A DNA stretch of 64,000 nt from assembly GCA_965199135.1 (NCBI GenBank), contig OZ240685.1, forward strand, positions 3,410,001 through 3,474,000, given 5' to 3'. Both the position numbers and the translations under genes were made by a program. This document shows positions 54,287-63,300 of the stretch, piece after piece; position 1 is the stretch's first letter; each line of letters begins with the position of its first letter. Below the pieces are notes generated by a model, which was not told where the DNA came from, ran no database searches, and saw only the letters and a program-made list of their open reading frames with translations. The stretch comes from EB88 sp965199135. GTDB lineage: Bacteria > Acidobacteriota > Terriglobia > Terriglobales > Acidobacteriaceae.

Positions 54287-55417
54287 TTACGCAGAGAGAC
54301 CGTAGCTGTTCAGCTCCTGCAACATGGTGTCTGCCTTGTCCTCAGCCTGTTGCGCACGCAGCCAGTCCACCAGCTCTGCGAAGCCCTGTTCGTGAGTGAC
54401 CTGCGGCTCATAACCGAGAAGCGTGCGGGCCTTTGTCAGATCAGCGTAGCAATGGCGGATGTCGCCCGATCGATAGCGCTGCGTAACCTGCCGCGGCAGG
54501 TCCTTGCCAAGCGATGTGCTCAGAAGCTCTGCGACGCGGCTGATCGAGATCGGCTGGCCGGAGCCGACATTGATGACCTGGCCATTTGCTTCTTCGCGCT
54601 CAAGCGCGAGAATATTCGCACGGACAATATCATGAATGTTGACGAAGTCACGCTGCTGCTCGCCATCCTCGAAGACCATCGGAGGCTGATTGTTGAGGAG
54701 ACGCGAGGCAAAGATCGCCGCGACGCCGGTGTAGGGATTGGAAAGCGCCTGGCGGGTACCGTAAATGTTGAAGAAGCGTAGCGCGACCACAGGCAGGTCG
54801 TACACGCGACCATAGGTAAGGCAAAGCTCTTCCTGGTCGCGCTTGCTGAGCGCATACACACTTGTAACTTCGCTTGGCTTGTTTTCTGCTGTTGGTCGCG
54901 GCGTCAGCGAACTACCGCAGGTGGGGCATTTTGGCTCCCACTGGCCGGAACGCAGCTGCGCATTCCCACGAATCGGAGGAGCAACCGGCCCACACTGCGC
55001 ACACGTGTAGGCACCCTCGCCATAGATCGACATCGACGACGCGACGATTAACTTTTCGATCGGCTGCTTGGTATCGAGCAGTACCTGCAGCAATTGCGCA
55101 GTACCGAGCGTGTTCACATCCATGTATCGCTGGATCTCGTACATGGACTGGCCCACGCCCACCGTAGCTGCGAAATGGTAGATTGCATCCACGCCTTCAA
55201 TCGCCTGCTGTACGGCGGCACGATCGCGCGCGTCGCCGTAAACAAAGTCGACTTCGGGCGAAAGATACGTCGGCAGCTTACGTCCATGAACCTGCTGCGT
55301 CAGGTTGTCGAGCACACGCACCGAGTGACCCTGCTGCAGCAGGCCGTCCGCCAGGTGCGATCCGACGAATCCGGCCCCGCCGGTGATCAGAATGGTCTTG
55401 CTCCGCCCTTGTGTCAA
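54287..55417 (-). CDS. NAD-dependent epimerase/dehydratase with a zinc-ribbon-like insert
   Basis: 376 aa, extended SDR: TILITGGAGFVGSHLADGLLQQGH, YHFAATVGVG, ASSMSIYGEG, and YALSKRDQEE with catalytic Tyr188 and Lys192. Between them is an insert with CAQC (Cys139, Cys142) and CPTC (Cys164, Cys167), a zinc-ribbon pattern just before the active-site helix. It probably epimerises or oxidises a UDP- or CDP-sugar. The TTG at 55417 has a GGGGGCAGAGAA context. It is 22 nt from the GH gene and precedes the other epimerase. Confidence 0.83.
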   Translation of the reverse strand: MTQGRSKTILITGGAGFVGSHLADGLLQQGHSVRVLDNLTQQVHGRKLPTYLSPEVDFVYGDARDRAAVQQAIEGVDAIYHFAATVGVGQSMYEIQRYMDVNTLGTAQLLQVLLDTKQPIEKLIVASSMSIYGEGAYTCAQCGPVAPPIRGNAQLRSGQWEPKCPTCGSSLTPRPTAENKPSEVTSVYALSKRDQEELCLTYGRVYDLPVVALRFFNIYGTRQALSNPYTGVAAIFASRLLNNQPPMVFEDGEQQRDFVNIHDIVRANILALEREEANGQVINVGSGQPISISRVAELLSTSLGKDLPRQVTQRYRSGDIRHCYADLTKARTLLGYEPQVTHEQGFAELVDWLRAQQAEDKADTMLQELNSYGLSA

Positions 55418-55439
55418 TTCTCTGCCCCCTGCTTCTTTC

Positions 55440-56381
55440 TTAGAGTGCTACGGCTTCCCGCTCGGTTTCAGCAGCAGCCACCAGCGGCGCCGCATACCGA
55501 CCAACCGCCCAGCGGGCGAAGTCGGTAAAGTCTTCGATGTTGTTTGGCGGCGAAGCCCAGTGCCGCTCGACACCAAGGTGTTCCGGCGTGAAGCAGAGCG
55601 TCATCGTGGTGTCGAAAGGCGCGAGTGCCTGCATCTGGCGGTCAAACCACGCTTCGGCTCCTGGACGGAACCAGTCTGCCCAGCTCACACCGGTGCGCAG
55701 ATACCGAACACCCAGCCGATGCATCCACTCCACGGCGTCTTCAAGCCGGTGGTCTTCGTAGTGGAACCACTGGCAGAGGCCAAGCGCCGGGTTTGCCGCA
55801 GTTAACCGGGGAAAGATCTCGGCTGTCTGCTTGGGCGTTCCGTCGTGGCGCAGAAGCCCCATGTAGTAATGCCGGTAGTAGGAAGAGCCCTCGGCTTCCT
55901 TGTGCCGCGTCGTCGCTTCCCAGCTTGGCGGCAGATCGTACAGGCTGTACCAGTGAATGCGATCAACCTGCCCCTGGAGCAACGTGGTCATGCGTTCGAG
56001 GCCGAATGCTGCCACCTCATCAGCACCAAACGACGACGCGCCCACCTCTGAAACCCAGACCGGCCTTCCGGCAGCAGCCTGAGTTTCGCGAATCCGCTCA
56101 GGCCACTCGTTCACGTGCCAGTGATTCCAGTCGAGGGGGAACCCATGCACCGCGACGATGTCGATGAACTCGAGCGCGCCATGATTCTTCATCAGCTCGA
56201 TCCAGCGCCAGTCGCATGAGGAAACGCCCCCGAGCACGATCTTGAGCTGCGGATTGATCTCGCGGATTGCACGCGAGGATGACAGCACCATCTCGCCGAA
56301 GCGCTCCCACTGCGGGTCCAGGTGGAAGTTCCAGTGCGACAGGTTATTTGGTTCGTTCCAGAGCATCACTGCTTCTACCAT
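55440..56381 (-). CDS. glycosidase-like protein, apparently circularly permuted TIM barrel
   Basis: 313 aa. The likely acid/base motif LWNEPN (Glu10) is at the very N-terminus, and the second carboxylate WVSEVG (Glu112) follows, as at strands 4 and 7 of a clan-A (GH39/GH42-like) barrel. After strand 8 (HWYSLYDLPPSW), the C-terminal half reads like strands 1-3: GLCQWFHYEDHRLEDAVEWMHRLGVRYLRTGVSWADWFR, then MTLCFTPEH and a helix FARWAVGRYA that normally leads into the NEP strand. No in-frame sequence upstream of the ATG encodes them. It may cleave or bind a beta-glycoside in the operon. Confidence 0.75.
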   Translation of the reverse strand: MVEAVMLWNEPNNLSHWNFHLDPQWERFGEMVLSSSRAIREINPQLKIVLGGVSSCDWRWIELMKNHGALEFIDIVAVHGFPLDWNHWHVNEWPERIRETQAAAGRPVWVSEVGASSFGADEVAAFGLERMTTLLQGQVDRIHWYSLYDLPPSWEATTRHKEAEGSSYYRHYYMGLLRHDGTPKQTAEIFPRLTAANPALGLCQWFHYEDHRLEDAVEWMHRLGVRYLRTGVSWADWFRPGAEAWFDRQMQALAPFDTTMTLCFTPEHLGVERHWASPPNNIEDFTDFARWAVGRYAAPLVAAAETEREAVAL

Positions 56382-56403
56382 CAGTCGCGTCCCTCTCCCC
56401 TTG

Positions 56404-57201
56404 CTACCAAAGCTTGCCTTCAAATTCGAGCTGCTGCAGAGTTTTACCCTCACGCTCTGTCGCGACAGGAGTGCAGAGCCAGGTTTCCTCTTCCGGGTTG
56501 CTTTGAATCTGTAACCCACACGAGCGCAAAATCCCTTCCACCGCGGCGCGATTCGGGATCCACCAGTTGGTTTTGTCCCCTGAGAAGCTTCGCTCGATAA
56601 AACGCATCTGGGGAAACGCAGGATCCTCGAAGATGCCTGTCTCCCCGAAAGGGTAGTCTTCCGCCGGCTCCGGCTCGCGCCCGACCCGCTTGGTATGCGG
56701 GCGAAACAACGTCTGAAAGACCAGCAGACCACCAGGCCTGATGCGCTCAACCACGCGGTCCAGTGCGTAGAGCGGGTAGCGGAGGTGGTAGAAGAGCCCC
56801 ATGAACAACACAATGTCAAATTGCTCGGCCAGCAAGGGTACGTCATACGCCGAACACTGGCGGTACTCGATGTCGAGGCCAAGTTGCTCGCGCGCGAGTT
56901 CCGCCTGCTGCAAATAAAGGGGTTCGGTATCGATGCCCAGCACGCGAGCAGCATTGCGCCGCTTCAGCTCAATGCTGTAGAAGCCTGCATTGCATCCGAT
57001 ATCGAGAACGCTCTTTCCACTCAGGTCGGATGGGAGTGCAGTGCCGAGTGAAGCCCACTTCACGGCGGGATAATCACCCAGGAAGTGGTCGGGCGCAGTC
57101 TCGATCCCACGGATGCGCAGGTTGTGGAACCAGGGGCCGGCATCGCGGAGCCGCGCGGCCAGCTCCTCCGTATTCACCTGGTGCGAGTTGTCTCCTGCCA
57201 A
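56404..57201 (-). CDS. SAM-dependent methyltransferase (glycan-cluster type)
   Basis: 265 aa. The Rossmann SAM site is SVLDIGCNAGFYSIELKRRN (around residue 70), with LFMGLFYHLRYPLYALD and RPGGLLVFQT after it. The N-terminus PWFHNLRIRGIETAPDHFLGDYP is characteristic of a family that, from memory, occurs with B12-type radical SAM proteins in sugar clusters. It may methylate a sugar hydroxyl. I chose the TTG at 57201 because of GGACGGAG 8 nt upstream; a TTG at 57231 is an alternative. It is the first gene of the operon. Confidence 0.82.
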   Translation of the reverse strand: MAGDNSHQVNTEELAARLRDAGPWFHNLRIRGIETAPDHFLGDYPAVKWASLGTALPSDLSGKSVLDIGCNAGFYSIELKRRNAARVLGIDTEPLYLQQAELAREQLGLDIEYRQCSAYDVPLLAEQFDIVLFMGLFYHLRYPLYALDRVVERIRPGGLLVFQTLFRPHTKRVGREPEPAEDYPFGETGIFEDPAFPQMRFIERSFSGDKTNWWIPNRAAVEGILRSCGLQIQSNPEEETWLCTPVATEREGKTLQQLEFEGKLW

Positions 57202-57289
57202 TGCCTGTGCTCCGTCCTTTGATAGCTGCAATCTCCACCGCGGCTCATTTCAGCCGATGCCGAAGAACACTGCAGCAACATAGATGCTG

Positions 57290-57317
57290 AATATACCGCC
57301 CATGCTCGCGAATGCAA
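57290..57317 (-). promoter_or_regulatory. candidate promoter of the 57.2-45.2 kb glycan operon
   Basis: Minus-strand TTGCAT (57312-57317), a 16-nt spacer and TATATT (57290-57295), about 90 nt before the methyltransferase start. The -10 matches 5 of 6 consensus bases; the -35 matches 3 of 6. The stretch 57232-57410 has a lower GC content than its surroundings and holds no gene. Confidence 0.4.
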
Positions 57318-57410
57318 CTGCTTTCGTTCACCTCGCGAAGACATAAACATCAACACTAGCAAAATTTCCCCGGAAAGCTCCATCGAAGCACCTTCATCTG
57401 CTGAAGATTG

Positions 57411-58373
57411 CTAGAGCGTCTCGCGTGGAGCGCGAGCGGCCAGCGGGACCGAACGAGCCTTGCCGTACCGCGTCAGCAGGAATACACCGAGCAGTGCCAG
57501 CGCGCCGCCTGCGATGCTGGCGAACCCGACTCGTTCGCCGAGCCACAGATACGAGATCACGAGCGCGACTGGTGGGATCAGGTACAGGAAACTCGACGCC
57601 TGCGCCAACGGCATCTGTCGGAGCACCTGGGCCCACATCAGGTAACCAACCGCTGCAGGGAAGACGCCGAGGTAAACCGTCGTGGCGAGTGGCCACGCGA
57701 CCTGGCTCCCCGGCGTCTGCGCGATGGCGCGCAGAGCGCCAGGCAGAAACGGCAGAAGCAATACGGCGCCCGACCACATCATGCAGGCGGTCACAATCAG
57801 CGGCGAAAACCTGCGAAGCAGGGGCTTCTGCAAGAAACCCATGAGCGCAGCGCATGCTGCAGCAGCCAGGATCAGCAAGGAGGCAAAGCTGCCATGAACC
57901 CCACCGGGCACCGTGAAGGCAATCAGCGCGACGCCGCCGAACGAGGTCGCAATCCCGGCCCAACCCAGTGGTCCCAGCCGCTCGTTGAGGAAAAGGATAC
58001 CGAGCAGAGCCGCAAACAAGGGCATGCAGTTGATCAGGAAGCTTGCCGTCCCGGCGCTGACAGAAAGTTCGCCAGTGTTTAGCAGGAGATTATAGGCGGC
58101 GATCCCGGCGGCTCCAGCAGCGATGACGCGCAGCGCATCCCGCCCTCTGGGCAGCGTGGGACGTCGCCAAAGCGCATAGCCTGCGAAGAAAAGCCCAGCG
58201 ACCAGGAAACGGACCGACGCCAGTTGCCCAGGAGTAAACAGCCGCATCGCTGCGCGAATCGCCGGGTATGCGGACGCCCAGGAAAGAACGGATGCAACAA
58301 TAGAAAGCATCAACGCTGGCATCGGCAGCTTTTTGGCCTCGATGGGCGGTCCATTGGGCCGGGTCGGAGTCAC
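57411..58373 (-). CDS. EamA-family (drug/metabolite) transporter
   Basis: 320 aa with ten membrane helices in two EamA repeats: SIVASVLSWASAYPAIRAAMRLFTPGQLASVRFLVAGLFF opens the first and AWPLATTVYLGVFPAAVGYLMWAQVLRQ with SFLYLIPPVALVISYLWLGE the second. Members export amino acids, nucleosides or other metabolites. The start is a GTG at 58373 without SD; an ATG at 58322 is an alternative that begins at the first helix. It is divergent from the ABC exporter gene and upstream of the glycan operon on the same strand. Substrate unknown. Confidence 0.85.
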   Translation of the reverse strand: MTPTRPNGPPIEAKKLPMPALMLSIVASVLSWASAYPAIRAAMRLFTPGQLASVRFLVAGLFFAGYALWRRPTLPRGRDALRVIAAGAAGIAAYNLLLNTGELSVSAGTASFLINCMPLFAALLGILFLNERLGPLGWAGIATSFGGVALIAFTVPGGVHGSFASLLILAAAACAALMGFLQKPLLRRFSPLIVTACMMWSGAVLLLPFLPGALRAIAQTPGSQVAWPLATTVYLGVFPAAVGYLMWAQVLRQMPLAQASSFLYLIPPVALVISYLWLGERVGFASIAGGALALLGVFLLTRYGKARSVPLAARAPRETL

Positions 58374-58379
58374 CGATCG

Positions 58380-58401
58380 AGTGTACGACGAACTCTACAC
58401 T
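58380..58401. promoter_or_regulatory. inverted repeat between EamA and ABC genes
   Basis: AGTGTA (58380-58385) and TACACT (58396-58401), a perfect 6-bp inverted repeat with a 10-nt spacer, 7 nt upstream of the EamA start. It may be an operator for either divergent gene. The rest of 58402-58519 shows nothing decisive. Confidence 0.3.
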
Positions 58402-58519
58402 GGGCATGTTCGGCCAGTGACAACAATTGCTCGGGTGGAAGCATCCGACGAATCAGCTTTCGCGGGCCTCCATCTGGAGGCAGCCGCGCGGCAATCTCTT
58501 GCAAGCAGGAAGCAACCAG

Positions 58520-60340
58520 ATGGCCGAAGCCACGACAAAGACAAGCAGTGCCTGGGGCGAGCGGATCCAGGCGTTGCGAAATGTCCCCCCTGTTTTGAAG
58601 ATTCTGTGGGACTCCGGACCGGCCGTGGTGACCTGGGGATTGATTCTCCGCGCCCTTGTGTCCGGCGGACCGCTGCTCGGTGCGTGGATCGCCAAAAGCA
58701 TCATCAACGGCGTTCAGCAGGCCATCAGCGGCCACGGCGTTCCCGCACACTTCTGGTCCTTTGTAGTTGCAGAAGTGGTTGTGGTCGTCACGACTGGGTT
58801 GATCTCGCGCGTCATCGACTTCTGCGATGCACTTCTTGCCGATCGCTACACCCACTATGTTTCGATACGCGTCATGAGACAGGCCGCTCAGCTTGATCTG
58901 ACGACCTACGAGAATCCTGAATACTACGACCGTCTCGAGCGCGCACGGGTACAGGCAACCGACCGACTGGCGATGATCCAGATGATGGGCCGGTTGATCC
59001 AGCAGGTCATCACGACAATCCTGTTTTCAAGCGTGTTGCTCTGGAAGGCGCCGCTGCTGCTCCTGCTGCTCGCGATTGCGGTGATCCCGTCATTCCTGGG
59101 CGAAACACACTTTGCTTTTCTCGGCTACGCGAAGAACTTTCGCCAGACACCAGCCAAGCGGGAGATGGATTACTTACGGCAGGTAGGGGGCAGCAAGGAA
59201 GCCGCAAAGGAACTCAAGCTCTTCAACCTCAGCAACTACTTCTCTGACCGCTTCACCTCACTGTCGCAACATATATATACCGAGAACATCGCGCTCTCTC
59301 GCCAGCGCCTGCTCTGGGGCGCGCTGTTCTCGATCATCAGCAACGGTGGCTACTACGGATCGTATGTCTACGTCATCTGGCGCGCGATCCACGGCGGCTA
59401 CGATATCGGCACCTTCTCCTTCATCACCGCGTCGGTAATGAACGCGCAGACCGCCCTGCAGCAGGTATTTTCGCTTGCCTCCGGGATCGCCGACCAGGCA
59501 CTCTTCCTCACAGATCTCATCGGATTCTTTGAGATGAAGCCGATCGTTGTGTCAAAAGAAAATGGCCGCAAGGTTCCTCGCCCGATCCGCCACGGCTTCG
59601 AATTTCGCAACGTCTCGTTTGCCTATCCCGGGACCACGCGTCGCGTTCTCAGGGACTTCAACTTCTTCCTGCACCCTGGCGAGCGCATCGCGCTGATTGG
59701 CGAGAATGGGCAGGGCAAGACCACAGTCGTGAAGCTGATCACCCGGCTCTACGATCCGACTGAGGGGGAGATTCTGCTCGACGGCGTGGACCTGCGCGAG
59801 TATGACCTTGACGATCTCCACCAGGAGATGGGCGTCATCTTCCAGGACTTCATGCGCTATGACATGACCGTGCATGACAACATCGCGGTCGGGCGTGTGG
59901 AGATTCCCCACACCGACGCCGACATTGCCGATGCCGCGGAGAAATCCCTGGCAGCAAGCGTTGTTCGCAAGCTCGGCAAGGGCTATGACCAGATGCTGGG
60001 CCGGCGCTTTGAAAATGGCGTGGATCTTTCAGGCGGCGAATGGCAGCGCATCGCGCTCGCCCGTGCTTATCTGCGGGATGCGCAGTTGCTGATCCTCGAT
60101 GAACCCACCGCTGCGCTCGATGCGAAATCAGAGCTCGAGGTCTTCGAGCGTTTCGCAGAGTTGACGATGGGCAAGATGGCGCTTTTGATCTCGCACCGCT
60201 TCTCCACCGTTCGCATGGCCGATCGCATCGTGGTTCTTGCCGGTGGGCAGCTTGTGGAAGAGGGCGATCACTCGCGGTTGATGGCGCTGGGGGGTCGGTA
60301 CGCAGAGATGTTCGAAATGCAGGCAGCGAGCTATCGCTGA
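58520..60340 (+). CDS. ABC exporter (permease-ATPase half-transporter), probable glucan exporter
   Basis: 606 aa. An N-terminal six-helix permease (about residues 35-330) with WKAPLLLLLLAIAVIPSFLG, then an ATPase: Walker A GENGQGKTT (from about residue 394), signature LSGGEWQR (about 503), Walker B LLILDEPTAALD and LISHRFST. As a half-size protein it acts as a dimer. It precedes the cyclic-glucan synthase-like gene by 28 nt, the chvA/ndvA position, so export of that glucan is inferred. The ATG at 58520 has AGGAAG 6 nt upstream; a frame opening at 58427 has no such support. Confidence 0.85.
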   Translation: MAEATTKTSSAWGERIQALRNVPPVLKILWDSGPAVVTWGLILRALVSGGPLLGAWIAKSIINGVQQAISGHGVPAHFWSFVVAEVVVVVTTGLISRVIDFCDALLADRYTHYVSIRVMRQAAQLDLTTYENPEYYDRLERARVQATDRLAMIQMMGRLIQQVITTILFSSVLLWKAPLLLLLLAIAVIPSFLGETHFAFLGYAKNFRQTPAKREMDYLRQVGGSKEAAKELKLFNLSNYFSDRFTSLSQHIYTENIALSRQRLLWGALFSIISNGGYYGSYVYVIWRAIHGGYDIGTFSFITASVMNAQTALQQVFSLASGIADQALFLTDLIGFFEMKPIVVSKENGRKVPRPIRHGFEFRNVSFAYPGTTRRVLRDFNFFLHPGERIALIGENGQGKTTVVKLITRLYDPTEGEILLDGVDLREYDLDDLHQEMGVIFQDFMRYDMTVHDNIAVGRVEIPHTDADIADAAEKSLAASVVRKLGKGYDQMLGRRFENGVDLSGGEWQRIALARAYLRDAQLLILDEPTAALDAKSELEVFERFAELTMGKMALLISHRFSTVRMADRIVVLAGGQLVEEGDHSRLMALGGRYAEMFEMQAASYR

Positions 60341-60368
60341 ATTTTGTTTCCCGGTATCGGAGTAGCGC

Positions 60369-63300
60369 GTGGCAGAGACCCAGACTTCCGGCGGCATTGA
60401 GCAGCCGAACTCTCACTCAGAGACCCCTCCACAGAGCTGGCAGGAAGATACTCTGCGTGCGCAGGCGCGCGCGGATGCTGCAGGGTGGCACGCGTCGCGT
60501 AATCCCCGGGGCGCAAGCGGACTGCGCGCGCGAGTGGATGCTGCGCGCGCAGCCCTCGATGCGCTTGTGCGCAAACTCGACGCCCTGCCACAGCCCGGTG
60601 GGCAGGAAGGGCGTACCGATCCCTTGCTGGTGTTGCGTGAAAACCCGCGCCTGCTCCGGTCCGCACTGAACGAAGTTGCAACGGGTCGCAAGGTCCTCGA
60701 GCGCCTGCCGCGGCTCGCACCTGAAAGCGAAGGCGACGGAGAAGGTCTGCCGCGCGCGCTCGCTGTTGCTGCAGGATACTTCCGTGGCACCGCGAACGCC
60801 TGGGACGCGAAGGCATTTCCCGTCTACATCAGTGAAGTGCAGGAGCGAGAACCGCTCGAATTGCAGGAACTGTGGTCGCTTTCGTCACTGATGAAGTTCC
60901 ACTTGATGGAACAGGCGGTTAGCGAAGGCGAAGCCGTACTTGCAGCAGGCATTCCGCGTGGGCTCAACCCTGTCATCCAGACATGCCTGAAGAGTCTGCG
61001 TGAGTTGGGCTATGCGGATTGGAGCGTAGTCGGCGAACCGCTCATCGTGTTCGACCAGGTACTGCGGGAAGATCCCGCGGGGGCCTACCCACGCATGGAC
61101 TTCAACTCCCGCGAGGCTTACCGCAAGCGCACTGCGCAGCTCTCCCGGTATGCCGATCTCACAGAGATCGAGGTCGCGCGTGAAGCACTTCGTCTCGCCA
61201 GGCAGGCACAGGACCGCTCTATCGTTGATCCGCGCGTGTACCTGCGGGAGTCGCACATTGGCTACTATCTCATCGATGGTGGCGTTGACGATCTTTCGCA
61301 TGCAATTGGCTACCGGCCGCCCTTCGTGGAGCGTGTGCGCATCACGGCGAAGCGCGACGCCGACCTCTTCTACATCGCTCCCATCGAGATCCTTTCCGTT
61401 CTGCTTATCGCCGCACTCCTGCTGCCTCTTGTTCCCGGATCTCCAAATTTCGGCGCGCTGATTCTCGCCTTCCTGCTTCTGATCCTTCCGGTTACGCAGG
61501 GCATTGTGGATCTCGTGAATAACATCGTTACCTCGATTTTCGAGGCACGCGCACTGCCGAAGCTCGAGTTCCAGAAAGCCGGCATCCCCTCAGACTGCAG
61601 CACGCTCGTTGCGGTGCCGACACTGCTCATGAACGAGAAGCAGTTGCGGGAACTGGTTGCAGAACTTGAAGTTCGTTACCTTGCCAATCAGGATCCGCAC
61701 CTGCACTTTGGACTCATCACCGATCTGCCTGATGCCGTCACGCGTCCGCGCGAGAAGGACGCGGACCCACTCGTCGACCTCGCGGTTGAACTGATCAGCG
61801 AACTGAACGTGCGTTACCGCGGTCAGCGTGGCGGCTGCTTCGTTCTCTTCCACCGTCACCGCATCTTCAACGCGCGACAAGGCGTATGGATGGGTTGGGA
61901 GCGCAAACGCGGCAAGCTGCTCGATCTCAACAAATATCTTGAGGGTGTCTTCGACGCGTTCCCGGTGAAGGCTGGCGGAATCAAGGAAGTACAGAGCGTC
62001 CGCTACATCATCACGCTCGACTCTGACACGCAGCTTCCGCGCGGCACAGCAGCCGCTATGATCGGCGCGATGGCGCACCCCCTCAACCGCGCCGTGATCG
62101 ACCCGAAGCGCCGTATCGTGACAGCAGGCTACGGCATCCTGCAGCCCCGAGTCGGCGTCAGCGTTCAATCCGCTTCCCGCTCGCGCCTGGCTGCGCTCTT
62201 CTCTGGGCAAACGGGTTTCGATATCTACACGCGCGCAGTCTCGGACGTTTACCAGGACCTCTACGGTGAAGGAATCTTCACCGGCAAAGGGATCTACGAA
62301 ATCGCCACGCTGCACGCCGTGCTTGATCGCCGCTTTCCGCGCAATGCCCTGCTCTCACACGATCTCATCGAAGGCGCCTACGCGCGTGCAGGTCTGGCGA
62401 CTGATATCGAGGTCATCGACGACTACCCCTCGCACTACTCCGCCTATACGCGTCGCAAACACCGCTGGGTGCGCGGCGACTGGCAGATCGTGCAGTGGCT
62501 GTTCAAGGCTGTTCCGGATGAAACGCGCAACCGCGTGCGCAACCCTATCTCGACGATCTCGCGCTGGAAGATCTTCGACAATCTTCGTCGCTCGCTGGTT
62601 GAGCCCTTCACGATGTTCCTGTTCATCGCAGGTTGGTTTGGGCTTGAGGGCGGCCCGCTGTACTGGACTGTTCTCACCCTGCTGCTGATGTTTCTGCCGA
62701 CAATCGTGCAGTTTGTGTTTTCTCTCGGTAGAGCCTTTGCTTCGGACCAGGCAGGTGCAGTCGGCGAAGCGGTGCAGGGCGCTGGCCAGGCCGCTATCAT
62801 CACGCTGCTGAACGTGGTCTTTCTTCCACACTCTACCTTTCTTTCACTCGATGCCATTCTGCGATCGCTCATCCGCCGCTTCATCACCGGCCAGCGTCTC
62901 CTCGAGTGGGAGACCGCTGCAGAGGCTGAAGCGGGCAAGCGCGTCACGCCGGTCGACCGTTACCTTGCCGCATCGCCCATCTTCGCGCTCTGCATTGCGG
63001 CGCTCATCTATCTAAGGAAGCCGCATGCTCTCTTCATTGCGCTTCCTGTTCTCATCCTTTGGGGCTGCGCCAGCGCGATCACCGCCTGGCTCAACAAGCC
63101 TCCCCGTGAAGATCGCCTCGCCCTCAAGAGTGCGGAAGTTAGTTTCCTGGAGGAACACGCGCTGCGCATCTGGCGTTACTTCTACCAGTTTGGCGGCGCA
63201 CAACATCACTACCTTGTTCCCGACAACGTGGAAGAGCACGAACTCTTTGAAGCAGCACGTGTTTCGCCAACGAACCTTGGTCTGCTGCTGAATGCGCGTC

